From Kribbella albertanoniae (GTDB lineage Bacteria > Actinomycetota > Actinomycetes > Propionibacteriales > Kribbellaceae), in assembly GCF_004348455.1 (NCBI RefSeq), contig NZ_SMKA01000002.1, forward strand, positions 79,837 to 143,836: a stretch of 64,000 nt of DNA, written 5' to 3'. A model generated the notes under the pieces. It had not been told where the DNA came from. It saw only the letters and a program-made list of their open reading frames with translations, and did not search any database. A program made the translations under genes and the position numbers. Positions 53,487-62,415 of the stretch are shown piece after piece (within the stretch, counting starts at the first letter, position 1; each line of letters opens with the position of its first letter).

Positions 53487-53816
53487 ATGGTCCTGGAACT
53501 GGCAATCCAGGTTCCGGCCGCGGCGGCCGGTCGCGATGTTCGAGATATGGATTTCGTTGGTGGTGTGCAGCCAGAGACAACGTCTGATCGACCGGCCAGC
53601 TGGCGGATTGCGCGCCTGATTGAACTTCTGGACGCTGCGATCGACTCGGCTGGGGCACAGCTGGCTCGGTCTGAGGGATTGCAGTTCGACTGGCTCGACG
53701 ATGACTCGGCAACCAGGCCGGCAGGACCTGTCCGGCGTACACGGGCTTCGAGGCACGACTCCCTTGAGCGTGTCGAGGAGGACGCCGAGTTGCATCGGGG
53801 GCTGGACACTCCTTAG
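53487..53816 (+). CDS. Hypothetical protein of the conjugation module
   Basis: A 109-residue protein (MVLELAIQVPAAAAGRDVRDM---IARLIELLDAAIDSAGAQLARSEGLQFDWLDDDSATRP) that starts 8 bp after the ArdC-like stop. No family is recognised. It is helical and acidic in the middle. Its start lies within a copy of an inverted repeat (53491-53510) also found at two later gene junctions. Confidence 0.5.
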   Translation: MVLELAIQVPAAAAGRDVRDMDFVGGVQPETTSDRPASWRIARLIELLDAAIDSAGAQLARSEGLQFDWLDDDSATRPAGPVRRTRASRHDSLERVEEDAELHRGLDTP

Positions 53817-53818
53817 GT

Positions 53819-53838
53819 CCTGGATTTCGTGATCCAGG
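53819..53838. repeat. Inverted repeat R2 at a gene junction
   Basis: CCTGGAT-N6-ATCCAGG, perfect seven-base arms, followed by TTCTGAAGTCG. The following TTCTGA is shared with the copy at 55864. A degenerate form lies at 53492-53510 inside the preceding gene. Confidence 0.55.
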
Positions 53839-53904
53839 TTCTGAAGTCGGTACGACGAAACCACCTTCGTAGCTGTCATGCACGACAGCAACGATGGAGG
53901 TTTC

Positions 53905-54804
53905 GTGAGTGAGCCGGGGTACATGTTGTCGCTCGAGGAGCGGCAACGGTTGCTTGAGGCAAATGCAGCGGCGGCGCGGTTCTACCGGCGTGAGTTGCTG
54001 CGTACGGCGGATGGTTGGCAGTCGGAGTACCTGCGAGCTCGTGGGGCCGAGTCGGTGTTGACGGTCAACACGGACTGGAAGGTTGGCTACGCACCGGGCA
54101 GTTGGACGAGTCTCACCGACCATCTGCTTGCTCAGGGATTCAGTCACTCGACGTTGGTCCAGGCAGGACTTGTGGAGTGGACGGCAGGCGGCGATGCGGT
54201 TGACCGCCATCGGGATCAGTTGATGCTCGTGGTGCGTGACCATCGGTTGTCGCCGGTCGGATTTATCGGCATTGGTCAGGATGGACGGCCGAAATCCGTC
54301 AGTCCAGTCAGCGCCATTCATCGGCCATCCAACGTCCTGGCGGGTATCGAGGAGCAACTGGACCTGCTGGCGGGCGAGGCGGTCCCGGTCATCGTGAACG
54401 ATCCTATGGACGCGATCGCGGTGACTGCGCTGAGCCGCGAGTCCGGCGGGCAATGGGCTGGAATCCCTGTCTGTGAAGGCGGGCTTTCGACGGCTCAGGC
54501 GCGCCTGGTACGGCGGTTCAGCCGGACCGACAAGGTGATCGTCGTCTTGAGCGGAGATGAGCTCGCCCGTCACGAGGCCGCGGGCTATGTGTTCGACCTC
54601 GCGCTCTTCTTCGACCGTGTGCGTGCCGTCGAGATGTCGATAGGCATAGCGGATGCGGTCGTCCGTGGAGGGGCGATAGCGGAACTGCAGGACCTGCTGT
54701 CAGGCCCCCGGCCACTGATCACGTACAAGGTCAGCGAGGGCAAGCACGAGGCTCTGCACGCCGAGGATCTCGATCCGCCGGCGCAGGGACCAGGGCTGGG
54801 ATGA
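53905..54804 (+). CDS. TOPRIM-type primase-like protein, degenerate (1)
   Basis: A 299-residue protein. Residues about 1-95 resemble a DnaG-like TOPRIM N-terminal core: ARFYRRELLRTADGWQSEYLRARG, VGYAPGSWTSLTDHLLAQGFSHSTLVQAGLV. A TOPRIM fold follows (VPVIVNDPMDAIAVTALS, IPVCEGGLSTAQARLVRRFSRTDKVIVVLSGDEL), but the glutamate of EGxxD is Asn and the DxD is not preserved. GTG 53905 is chosen for its GGAGG four bases upstream; ATG 53878 is an alternative. It is followed at 54808 by an intact homologue, so it may be a non-catalytic partner. Confidence 0.7.
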   Translation: MSEPGYMLSLEERQRLLEANAAAARFYRRELLRTADGWQSEYLRARGAESVLTVNTDWKVGYAPGSWTSLTDHLLAQGFSHSTLVQAGLVEWTAGGDAVDRHRDQLMLVVRDHRLSPVGFIGIGQDGRPKSVSPVSAIHRPSNVLAGIEEQLDLLAGEAVPVIVNDPMDAIAVTALSRESGGQWAGIPVCEGGLSTAQARLVRRFSRTDKVIVVLSGDELARHEAAGYVFDLALFFDRVRAVEMSIGIADAVVRGGAIAELQDLLSGPRPLITYKVSEGKHEALHAEDLDPPAQGPGLG

Positions 54805-54807
54805 GCC

Positions 54808-55869
54808 ATGCGGAACATAACGCTCGAGATGCATCGGCAGGCTTGGGAGTTCTATCAGCGGCAGCTGCACAGGATGCCGGACGGTTGGGCCTCAACGCAT
54901 CTACGCGATCGCGGTCTGGGCGCAGCCCTGGACGACCCGGCGTGGGGAATCGGGTACGCGCCGGCGAGCTGGACTGGCCTGACCGATCACCTCCGCAAGG
55001 CGGGCTTCACCGACGAGAGCCTCGTGGCGGCTGGCCTCGCGACACCGACGATGAACGGGTACCTCGTCGACCGCTTTCGCGATCGGATCATGTTCGCCGC
55101 CGAGAACGCAGACATGGAAGTAACGGGGTTCGTCGGGCGTGCTCGTGGCGGATTGGTGCGATACCTGAACAGTCCGATGACGGAGGTCTACCGCAAGTCC
55201 GAGGCCACAGTTGGGCTGATAGCGCGGTGCGGAAAGTTGCTGCGGGGTGCGACCCCTGTCCTGGTCGAGGGTGTGATGGATGCCCTCGCCGTAGATCAAC
55301 TCGGCAGTCGCTGGGCAGGGATCGCAGTTTGCGGTACGGCGGTCACACGCCAGCACGCATTGGCGATCAGACAGGTGTCGCCAGCCAACAAGATCGTGGT
55401 TGCTTTCGATCCCGATCTGGGCGGCCGACTGGGCGCGGTACGCAGCCTGAAGGCGCTGGATGGGGTGTTCGGGGCAGTCCAGGCGGCTGCGCTACCGGAT
55501 GGCCATGACGTTGCGAAGTTGTTCCAGCGGTCACCCGCACGGCTCCAGGGCTGCTTGGACTCCGGTGTGCCGTTGGCGGAGTTCGCGATCGATGTCGAGC
55601 TCGGGAAGTGGGCGCCGGTTCTGGACCACCTGAGCGGTCAGGTCAACGCTCTGCGGGCTGTGGCGCCGTTCGTTAGGCAGTTGCCGTCGGCCCTGGTTGC
55701 AGAACAGATCGCGCGGCTGTCCGAGCGACTGGACCTCGAGGTCGCCGTCGTGTCGCGGGAGGTGCTGACCCCCTTGCGGTCGAGATCAGGGCGCTCCGCG
55801 GACCGGAAGCAGGCGGGCTGGAGCGGGGAGGTCCTGGATGAGGAACCAGGCAATTCCAGGACTCCTTGA
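54808..55869 (+). CDS. TOPRIM-type primase-like protein (2)
   Basis: A 353-residue homologue of the preceding protein with the same N-terminal core (YQRQLHRMPDGWASTHLRDRGLGAALDDPAWGIGYAPASWTGLTDHLRKAGF). Its TOPRIM motifs are intact: PVLVEGVMDALAVDQLG (EGxxD) and KIVVAFDPDLGGRLGAVRSL (DxD). A C-terminal part of about 120 residues is helical. Such proteins in actinobacterial elements may act in plasmid or element replication or DNA processing for transfer. The start is four bases past the upstream stop. Confidence 0.8.
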   Translation: MRNITLEMHRQAWEFYQRQLHRMPDGWASTHLRDRGLGAALDDPAWGIGYAPASWTGLTDHLRKAGFTDESLVAAGLATPTMNGYLVDRFRDRIMFAAENADMEVTGFVGRARGGLVRYLNSPMTEVYRKSEATVGLIARCGKLLRGATPVLVEGVMDALAVDQLGSRWAGIAVCGTAVTRQHALAIRQVSPANKIVVAFDPDLGGRLGAVRSLKALDGVFGAVQAAALPDGHDVAKLFQRSPARLQGCLDSGVPLAEFAIDVELGKWAPVLDHLSGQVNALRAVAPFVRQLPSALVAEQIARLSERLDLEVAVVSREVLTPLRSRSGRSADRKQAGWSGEVLDEEPGNSRTP

Positions 55870-55883
55870 TCTCGTAATCCAGG
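55864..55883. repeat. Inverted repeat R3 at a gene junction
   Basis: CCTTGAT-N6-ATCCAGG followed by TTCTGAGTTCG; arms match copy R2 with one change. It overlaps the stop codon of the preceding gene. Confidence 0.5.
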
Positions 55884-55982
55884 TTCTGAGTTCGAGCCGC
55901 CGCCAGCAGATTGGTGGCACGGCAGTACGACGAGAGGAGCCGGAGCGATCCGCTCCTCCTTCCCCCGGGATGGAGTGACTCG

Positions 55983-56705
55983 ATGAACGAGGAGTTGGAG
56001 GTACTCATCGCCGACGCGGCTGATTCTGACTGGGCGGAAGGTCCGTCCAGGCGGCTTGCCGAGGGGATCGAGGAGCGGATCGTGGCGCCGCTGTCGGGCA
56101 GATTCCGGGAGGTGCTCGGGTACGACGAGGCTCGGCAGCTGGCTCGGGTGATTGCTTGGGAGCGGTGTCGTGAGCTGGCGGTGAATCCGCCGAAGCGCGG
56201 CGTCTCGTGGGGCTACCTCGGGACGCTGGTGAGGTGGCGCCTGACCGACATTCTGCGCACCGAACTGGTGCGGAGGCACCGGCTCTCGCTGAGGACTGAG
56301 CCTCCGGAGCGTGAGGTGGAGGTGCCCTGGCTGGGGCATCACCTGGATCAGATCGTCGACGAGTTGGAGCGTAAGGGCCTTCCCGCGACGACGGCTCGGA
56401 ATCTGATCCGTACGGCGGCGGACGGGCCGCCGTACTACCGCGCAGCGATGGTCCTGCGCCTGCGGCGAGTGGGTGCGACGGGCGAGCAGGCGGAAGCGCT
56501 CAGTTGGCTGTTGCGCGGAGGAGCAGGCAGGCCGTCGGCGTTGGCTCGGCTGGCGGATGGGCAGCCTCCGTCGGAAGTTTTTCAAGATTCCGCTGTGCGG
56601 CGCTGGATCTGGGCTGCTTCCGGCCGTGACCTGCGGTTTTTCGGGCGAGGCGGGCGCCTCGGCCACCGCCGACAGGTCGGTCTGGGGCAGCTCCGAGCCG
56701 CCTGA
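55983..56705 (+). CDS. Hypothetical protein with weak sigma-region-like pattern
   Basis: A 240-residue protein. The stretch RFREVLGYDEARQLARVIAWERCRELAVNPPKRGVSWGYLGTLVRWRLTDILRTELVRR resembles, weakly, region 2 of sigma-70-type factors (helix pair, then YL--LVRWRLTDILR). The C-terminal half is basic and unassigned. ATG 55983 is preceded by GGAG at nine bases. I would call it unknown. It is transcribed with the transfer genes. Confidence 0.55.
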   Translation: MNEELEVLIADAADSDWAEGPSRRLAEGIEERIVAPLSGRFREVLGYDEARQLARVIAWERCRELAVNPPKRGVSWGYLGTLVRWRLTDILRTELVRRHRLSLRTEPPEREVEVPWLGHHLDQIVDELERKGLPATTARNLIRTAADGPPYYRAAMVLRLRRVGATGEQAEALSWLLRGGAGRPSALARLADGQPPSEVFQDSAVRRWIWAASGRDLRFFGRGGRLGHRRQVGLGQLRAA

Positions 56706-56917
56706 CCAAAAAAGTCTCCCGGGCTGATCCGTTGATGCCCGTCATGACGCACAACTCCACCGCCGTACCCCGTCACAACTGGCTCGTTCGGTACTACCGC
56801 GCGCAGCTCAGGTTCTACCTGCATGTCCTCACCGCGCTGCGCATCCTGCCGCCGTCCCTGGCCGCGGCCGGGTTCGCGTGGCTGCGGCGTACCGAAGTCC
56901 CCAAGAGAGGAAACAAC

Positions 56918-57511
56918 GTGAACCACTCGATCCGGTCCAAGATCGTGATTCCTGTAGCACTCGTGCTCGGCACCGTCCTGGTACTACTCCTCGCCGGCTG
57001 TGGCGAGCGGTCGACGGCGAACCCAGTCGGCCCGGCGGTGCCGGGCGACAACGTGCAGGTGACTCGGGCGCCGCTCGAGCAGTGGCGTGTGCCCGTTACC
57101 GCCGACTCGCATGCGTATGCCATGGCGTTCGCGCGGGCGATCTGGACCTACGACGCAAGCAGGCACAGCTACTCCGACTGGGTAGGCGGTATCAACATGT
57201 TCGCAGGCGCCGCAAGCACGAGCGGTGAAGTGGCCCGGAGCATGCTGCCTGGGCCGGGAGAGTGGCAGCAGCTCGAAGCCTGGAAGGCCCGCGCAACTGT
57301 CACGGACATCACCGCGGAGACCACACCGGAGCTGGCGAAGCTCAAGGAGAATCGTGGTCTGCCGCCAGGCTGGCAGGCCTACGTGGTGCGCGGCAAGCAG
57401 AGCGTGGTCCTGGGCGCTGAGACGAGGACGGTCGAGCGCATCGCGGCTGTCAGCGTGGTCTGCGTCTACACCTGCAAGTTCTGGTCCGCCTCGGCCCAGA
57501 CGACGACGTGA
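56918..57511 (+). CDS. Lipoprotein of the conjugation module
   Basis: A 197-residue protein with a lipoprotein signal: MNHSIRSKIVIPVALVLGTVLVLLLAGCGERS, lipobox LAGC. The rest has LEQWRVPVTADSHAYAMAFARAIWTYDASRHSYSDWVGGINMFAG and VYTCKFWSASAQ, a small mixed domain of unknown fold common upstream of TrbL-type genes. It probably sits on the outer face of the membrane as part of the transfer complex. GTG 56918 is preceded by GAGAGG at seven bases. The same frame is open upstream to ATG 56744, so a longer cytoplasmic N terminus cannot be ruled out. Confidence 0.68.
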   Translation: MNHSIRSKIVIPVALVLGTVLVLLLAGCGERSTANPVGPAVPGDNVQVTRAPLEQWRVPVTADSHAYAMAFARAIWTYDASRHSYSDWVGGINMFAGAASTSGEVARSMLPGPGEWQQLEAWKARATVTDITAETTPELAKLKENRGLPPGWQAYVVRGKQSVVLGAETRTVERIAAVSVVCVYTCKFWSASAQTTT

Positions 57512-58056
57512 TCATCAAACTCGTCTTGGCCGGTGCGCTGTTGACCAGCGGCATCGGACTGGTCGCGCCGCTGGCTGTGGCGGCCAGCAGCAGCGACACC
57601 TGCGCCTCGACGCCGACAGCGTCGCTGCCAGCTGGTTGCCGGGAGCCGGTCGGAAGCGACTCCGGTTCGCTACCGGGCGCCGATGAGGCTGTTGCGCGGG
57701 CATTGCGGCTGGTGGGTAGCCACGGCTACTACCAGCTGTGCGCCCGCCTGGCGGCCAACATCTGGGGTCGGCCGCACTCGGGCTACTACTCGGCCGCCGA
57801 GCAATGGCGGCAGATGGTTGTCTCCGGCAACGCACATCGTGATCGGAAGCCGCCGGTCGGTGCCCTCGTGTTCTGGGACACCGGCGGCGTGTTCGGCCAT
57901 GTCGCCGTGTACGTCGGCGACGGACGCGTCGTCTCGAACGACATCGGCGACGACTTCCCGGGCGAAGGCGGTGTCTACCTCGTGGACTTCAGCCTCGTCG
58001 AATCCAAGTGGCACGCGGCCTACCTCGGTTGGGCGCCGCCGATCTACTCGACCTGA
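57508..58056 (+). CDS. NlpC/P60 or CHAP-type peptidoglycan hydrolase
   Basis: A 182-residue secreted protein. Signal peptide MIIKLVLAGALLTSGIGLVAPLAVA, then a C-terminal cysteine peptidase-like domain: GSHGYYQLCARLAANIWG with the possible nucleophile Cys near residue 78, VGALVFWDTGGVFGHVAVYVGDGRVVSND with the His, and a WAPP end. Such enzymes locally open the cell wall for a conjugative channel, as VirB1-like hydrolases do. GTG 57508 overlaps the lipoprotein stop. Confidence 0.8.
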   Translation: MIIKLVLAGALLTSGIGLVAPLAVAASSSDTCASTPTASLPAGCREPVGSDSGSLPGADEAVARALRLVGSHGYYQLCARLAANIWGRPHSGYYSAAEQWRQMVVSGNAHRDRKPPVGALVFWDTGGVFGHVAVYVGDGRVVSNDIGDDFPGEGGVYLVDFSLVESKWHAAYLGWAPPIYST

Positions 58057-58070
58057 TCAAAGGACCTCTC

Positions 58071-58364
58071 GTGTTCAGCCACATCATCTTCCTGCAGGAC
58101 CCCGGCGTCACACCCAACACCGACGGCCTACCTGGCCTGGAGGCACTCCGTCACATGGTCGGAGCGCTGCAGCCCTTCGGCCTGGTGGTCTGCGTGGCAG
58201 TTCTCATCGTGTCTGCTGCAGCCTGGGCGCTGGGGAGCATCAACGGCAACGCCGGCTACGCCAGCAAGGGCAAGTTCGGCTTCCTCGTCGCCCTCGGCGC
58301 CACGATCTTGATCAGCTCGGCCAACGCCCTCGTCCGCTTCTTCAGCGGCATCCAGATCGGCTGA
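58071..58364 (+). CDS. Small integral membrane protein, VirB2/DUF6112-like
   Basis: A 97-residue protein with two hydrophobic segments: FGLVVCVAVLIVSAAAWALG and GFLVALGATILISSANALVRFF. Small proteins with this layout sit before TrbL genes in actinobacterial transfer modules and are thought to be pilin-like or channel components. GTG 58071 is preceded by AAAGGA six bases upstream. The gap to the TrbL gene is 3 bp. Confidence 0.72.
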   Translation: MFSHIIFLQDPGVTPNTDGLPGLEALRHMVGALQPFGLVVCVAVLIVSAAAWALGSINGNAGYASKGKFGFLVALGATILISSANALVRFFSGIQIG

Positions 58365-58367
58365 CAC

Positions 58368-59591
58368 GTGAGCTGGATCGAATGCCTCATGAATCCAAGC
58401 GTCTGTGTAGCCTCAGGCGCCGCCCAGAGCGCGGCGGACTCGATGTGGGCCTCGTTCGTCGACTGGATGGCCCGCGGGCTGACCGACCTGACGGCCTATG
58501 TCTTCACGTCCTTCAGCGAGAGTACGTCGCCACGGTTCGACCAGGAATGGTGGCGCAGCAACCTCGACCTAATGGTCGTGATCACGCTGCCGCTGCTGGT
58601 CGGCATGTTCATCTTCCAGTGTCTGTCGGCCGCCATACTGCGAGAACCGGGCCGACTGGGCCAAGCCGTAATCGGAGCAGTCATCGGGACGGCCGGCGTA
58701 CCGTTTGCAGTGGCTGTTGTCGCTGGGCTTGGCCGTGTTGTCGACCAACTTTCGGTCGGGATCCTTGGCGGCAGTACGGCGACCATGACGGCACTCAAGC
58801 GGATGGTCAACCTCACCGCTCTGCAGGCCATCCCCACGTTCGGCGGATCACTCATCATCGCGGTGGTCCTCGGCCTCCTGGCCGTCATCGGGCTCTATCT
58901 GGTCATGCTCCTGCGTGAGGTTGCACTGATCGCCTTTGTGGTGTTCGCGCCGGTCGCGATGGCCAGCTGGACCTGGTCAGCGACCCGGCACTGGCTGCGG
59001 CGGTGGATCGAGATCGTCGCGGCGCTGTTGTTCTCCAAGATCGCGATGGCCATGATCTTTACGCTCGGCCTCTCGGCGATCGGCAACGTGGGCGACGACG
59101 GCGACCCGAGCATCGGAACCTTCCTCGCCGGCATCCTTCTGTTCGCCATGGCGGCCTTCGCGCCCATTGCGACGTACTCGTTCGTTCACTGGGCGGGTGA
59201 CCACGCTGGTACGGCGATTCAGTTGGTGCAGCACGGATCCGCTGGTGCATCCGCGCTGAAGCAGCGAGCCGATCAGGCTCAGCAGTTCGCAGCCCATCAC
59301 TTCGGCGGATCCAGCGACGGAGGCCCTGCACCGGTTGTCGGACGCGATGACGACAACCCGGACAAGACCTCCTCCGACGACGGTCACTCTGACTTCACGC
59401 CTGCTGGCGGACCCGACGTTGTCGTTGTGGAGAACGCGTCCAGCGTCCCGAACGCGGCGACGGCTCCGCCCTCCTCTGAGGGCGGCAGCTCTGCGACTGC
59501 TGTCGCCAGCAGCCAGGTCTCGGTCGCGCCGGGTGAGCCGACACAGGTGTCAGACACAGCAGGCGAGTCCGAAGGAGGCGACCGACGATGA
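58368..59591 (+). CDS. TrbL/VirB6-like channel protein
   Basis: A 407-residue multi-pass membrane protein. After an amphipathic N terminus there are about six hydrophobic segments: LDLMVVITLPLLVGMFIFQCLSAAIL, AVIGAVIGTAGVPFAVAVVAGL, AIPTFGGSLIIAVVLGLLAVIGLYLVMLL, VALIAFVVFAPVAMASW, IVAALLFSKIAMAMIFTLGLSAIG and GILLFAMAAFAPIATYSF. A long Ser/Ala/Asp-rich, probably disordered tail follows. It forms the inner-membrane channel of the type IV secretion system. GTG 58368 is the start; the stop overlaps the next start (ATGA). Confidence 0.82.
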   Translation: MSWIECLMNPSVCVASGAAQSAADSMWASFVDWMARGLTDLTAYVFTSFSESTSPRFDQEWWRSNLDLMVVITLPLLVGMFIFQCLSAAILREPGRLGQAVIGAVIGTAGVPFAVAVVAGLGRVVDQLSVGILGGSTATMTALKRMVNLTALQAIPTFGGSLIIAVVLGLLAVIGLYLVMLLREVALIAFVVFAPVAMASWTWSATRHWLRRWIEIVAALLFSKIAMAMIFTLGLSAIGNVGDDGDPSIGTFLAGILLFAMAAFAPIATYSFVHWAGDHAGTAIQLVQHGSAGASALKQRADQAQQFAAHHFGGSSDGGPAPVVGRDDDNPDKTSSDDGHSDFTPAGGPDVVVVENASSVPNAATAPPSSEGGSSATAVASSQVSVAPGEPTQVSDTAGESEGGDRR

Positions 59592-61006
59592 GCACCTCAC
59601 TGGCAACACGCTTTCCACGGCCAGACCGCAGCGCTGTACTGCTGGGGCTTCGGCCGATCCAGGTGATCCTTGTTCTGGCCGCGGTCCTCATCGTCACCTT
59701 GGCGCTGATCAACCAGCTGGAACCGGTGGCGATGGTGTCCTGCTTGGCCCTGGCATCGAGCTGCATCGCGGTGGCGTTCCTGCGAGCGGAAGAGGTTCCG
59801 CTGCACCGCTGGCTGGCGCTCCGGTTCATGCACCTGCTGCGGAAGAAGTCCTTCCGGGCCGATGTGCTCGCGCCACGCGAACACGGTCGGCTGCAGTTGC
59901 CCGGTGAGAGCGGCGTACTGCGGATGTTGGCGACGAACTCGGGCGTCGGGCTGGTGCACGATCCTCGGCGTCGGCGGCTGATCGCGGTCGCGAAGATCGA
60001 GGGGCCCGCCCATCTGCTGCAGAATTCCGACGAGCAGGATCGCCGGGTCACGGCGTACGGGCAGTTGATCGCGGGGCTGTGTCAGAGCAACCGGATTGCC
60101 CGCGCTCAGATCTTGGAGCGGACCCTGCCGGACCCGGGCGATGAGCTCACAGCCTGGGCCAACCAGAGACACGTTGACCCGGCAACACCGGCGGGAGCGA
60201 TCTATACCGACCTTCTGCAGCAGGCTGCACCGGCCGCGGCTCGACACGAGACTCTGTTCAGCTTCGCGATCAACCTGGATGCGGTCTCACGCGAGGTCCG
60301 AAAGCATGGCGGAGGGATCCTCGGAGCGACTGCGGTACTCGAGTCGGAGGCACGAGCCTTCCAGACCGCACTTGCCGCCGCAGGTGTCGCCGGCGTCTGG
60401 CTCAATGCCAAGGAGTTGGCGATGAGTCTGCGGGTTGCGTTCGATCCGGCGGCGACTCGCACGATCCCATCCTCGGCCGCGATAGAAGCCTCGGACGCCG
60501 GCCCGCTGGCCGTCGACGAGAGCTGGGACCAGCTCCGCACGGATTCGTCGCTCCACCGTGTGTATGTCGTCGCCGAGTGGCCGCGGGTCCGAGCGGCGCC
60601 GTCGTTCCTTGGGCCGCTGCTGTTGCGGCCTGGCATTCGGCGGACGTTCAGCTTGGTGCTGCAGCCGATTCCGATGGCGAAGGCACTTCGCGATGCGCGC
60701 CGGCACCAGGTGGAGCGAGTCACTGATCGGATGACGCGTTCCAGGATCGGGCAGCTGGAGACCGAGGAAGACCGCCAGCTCGATGCCGACGTCGCCCAGC
60801 GCGAGCGGGACCTGGCCGCCGGCCACGGGGATGTGCGCTGGCTCGGTCTCGTCGTGGTGTCCGGCGACACCGAGGAAGCACTCGACGACGCGTGCATGGA
60901 GATCGAGATCGCCGCCACGCAGTCCTTCATCGACGTACGGCGCCTGGTTGGGCAGCAGCTCGATGGATTCATGGCCGCGGCCCTACCGTTCGGGATCGGA
61001 CTCTGA
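59588..61006 (+). CDS. SCO6880-family conjugation protein
   Basis: A 472-residue protein of the kind called SCO6880 in actinobacterial transfer modules. An N-terminal pair of hydrophobic segments (PIQVILVLAAVLIVTLALINQL, VAMVSCLALASSCIAVAFL) resembles PrgI-type anchors; the rest is a soluble region homologous to the N-terminal domain of VirB4 ATPases (HDPRRRRLIAVAKIEGPAHLLQN, TLFSFAINLD, YVVAEWPRVRA). It has no Walker motif. With the following VirB4-type ATPase it probably forms a split VirB4. Confidence 0.85.
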   Translation: MSTSLATRFPRPDRSAVLLGLRPIQVILVLAAVLIVTLALINQLEPVAMVSCLALASSCIAVAFLRAEEVPLHRWLALRFMHLLRKKSFRADVLAPREHGRLQLPGESGVLRMLATNSGVGLVHDPRRRRLIAVAKIEGPAHLLQNSDEQDRRVTAYGQLIAGLCQSNRIARAQILERTLPDPGDELTAWANQRHVDPATPAGAIYTDLLQQAAPAAARHETLFSFAINLDAVSREVRKHGGGILGATAVLESEARAFQTALAAAGVAGVWLNAKELAMSLRVAFDPAATRTIPSSAAIEASDAGPLAVDESWDQLRTDSSLHRVYVVAEWPRVRAAPSFLGPLLLRPGIRRTFSLVLQPIPMAKALRDARRHQVERVTDRMTRSRIGQLETEEDRQLDADVAQRERDLAAGHGDVRWLGLVVVSGDTEEALDDACMEIEIAATQSFIDVRRLVGQQLDGFMAAALPFGIGL

Positions 61007-62415
61007 TGAAGAAGCAATCCGCGTACTACGAACCAGACGGAACCGACCGGGCGACCCGGCGAGCCAACCGCCGTACCCGCGTGGACGGCCCGTCGCAGCG
61101 ACGCACGGCACCCGAAGCTATGGAGGCAGTATCCGGCCGTGGCAACGCCCGGCGGCTCCTGGTCGACAAGCATCGGGCGACTACCCGGATCCTGCAGGCG
61201 GCGTATCCGTTCCTTGCCGAAGGTGGTATTGGGGCCCAAGGCACCTATATCGGATCGGACGTCTTCAGCGGCGGGTCATTCGTCTACGACCCGTGGGTGC
61301 TCTACCAGGACCGCCTCATCACCAACCCCAACGTCCTGCTGGCCGGAGTCATTGGCAGCGGTAAGTCATCGACCGCAAAGGCGCTGATCACTCGTTCGCT
61401 TGCCCTCGGCCACAAGGCCTACGTCCCGTGTGACCCGAAGGGGGAGTGGACATCGGTCGCTGAGGCGATGGGCGGGGCAACGATCAAGCTCGGTCCCGGG
61501 CTGCCGACCAGGCTCAACCCGCTCGACGCAGGCCGACGGCCAAGCACCGTCGATGCCGACGAATGGAACCGGATCGTCTGGTCGCGCCGACGGGCGCTGC
61601 TCGGCACCCTGGCTGAATCCACGTTGGGCCGGCCGTTGGTCGCAGTCGAGCACACCGCGCTGGATCTCGCACTCGAGGTCGTCTCGGCGCAGAACCCGAG
61701 TCCGACGATCCCGGACGTCGTCGTTGCTCTCTTCACACCCGATCCGCGTCATGCCGAACGAGCCGGGCTGAGGACCTCGAGCTTGGTCAACGACGGCCGC
61801 GAGGTCGCACACGCGATCCGGCGACTGGTCCACGGTGACCTGTCCGGCATGTTCGACGGGCCGTCGACCACCGAGTTCGATCCAACCCTGCCGATGGTCA
61901 CCTTGGACTCATCGTGGCTGAGCACCGGCGGTGATGACCAGGCCCTCCGGCTGACCCTTGCCTGCGCGTCTTCCTGGCTCGAGGCAGCCGTCGCCGACCC
62001 GGTAGGCGGCAACCGCTACATCGTGTACGACGAAGGCTGGCGCGTCATGCGAGACCAAGCACTTCTGCGCCGGATGCAAGAGCAGTGGAAGCTCTCACGC
62101 GCCTGGGGCGTCTCGAACATCCTCATCGTCCATCGCCTGTCCGATCTTGCGGCTGTAGGCGACATGGGTTCCGAAGCACGCGCCCTGGCCGAAGGGCTTC
62201 TCGCCGACTGTTCCACTCGGATCATGCTGCGTCAGGAGTCTGACCAGCTGGGGCGGACGGCTAGCCTTCTCGGTCTGACCGATGTCGAGATCGCCACGAT
62301 CGCCAAGCTCCCAAAGGGCCGGGCACTGTGGCGGTTGCCGAGTCGCTCGTTCGTTGTCCAGCTGATCCGCCACGCTCGCGAGGTCGAGCTGTTCGACACC
62401 GACGCCCGGATGTGA
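61006..62415 (+). CDS. virB4: VirB4-like conjugation ATPase
   Basis: A 469-residue ATPase. Walker A is NVLLAGVIGSGKSSTAKALITRSLALGHKAYVPCDPKGEW near residue 115, Walker B is NRYIVYDEGWRVMRD, and NILIVHRLSDLAAVGD with ILRQESDQLGRTA-type residues follow. It lacks the usual N-terminal half of VirB4, which the preceding SCO6880 protein appears to supply. It energises the type IV secretion channel. ATG 61006 overlaps the upstream stop by one base. Confidence 0.88.
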   Translation: MKKQSAYYEPDGTDRATRRANRRTRVDGPSQRRTAPEAMEAVSGRGNARRLLVDKHRATTRILQAAYPFLAEGGIGAQGTYIGSDVFSGGSFVYDPWVLYQDRLITNPNVLLAGVIGSGKSSTAKALITRSLALGHKAYVPCDPKGEWTSVAEAMGGATIKLGPGLPTRLNPLDAGRRPSTVDADEWNRIVWSRRRALLGTLAESTLGRPLVAVEHTALDLALEVVSAQNPSPTIPDVVVALFTPDPRHAERAGLRTSSLVNDGREVAHAIRRLVHGDLSGMFDGPSTTEFDPTLPMVTLDSSWLSTGGDDQALRLTLACASSWLEAAVADPVGGNRYIVYDEGWRVMRDQALLRRMQEQWKLSRAWGVSNILIVHRLSDLAAVGDMGSEARALAEGLLADCSTRIMLRQESDQLGRTASLLGLTDVEIATIAKLPKGRALWRLPSRSFVVQLIRHAREVELFDTDARM

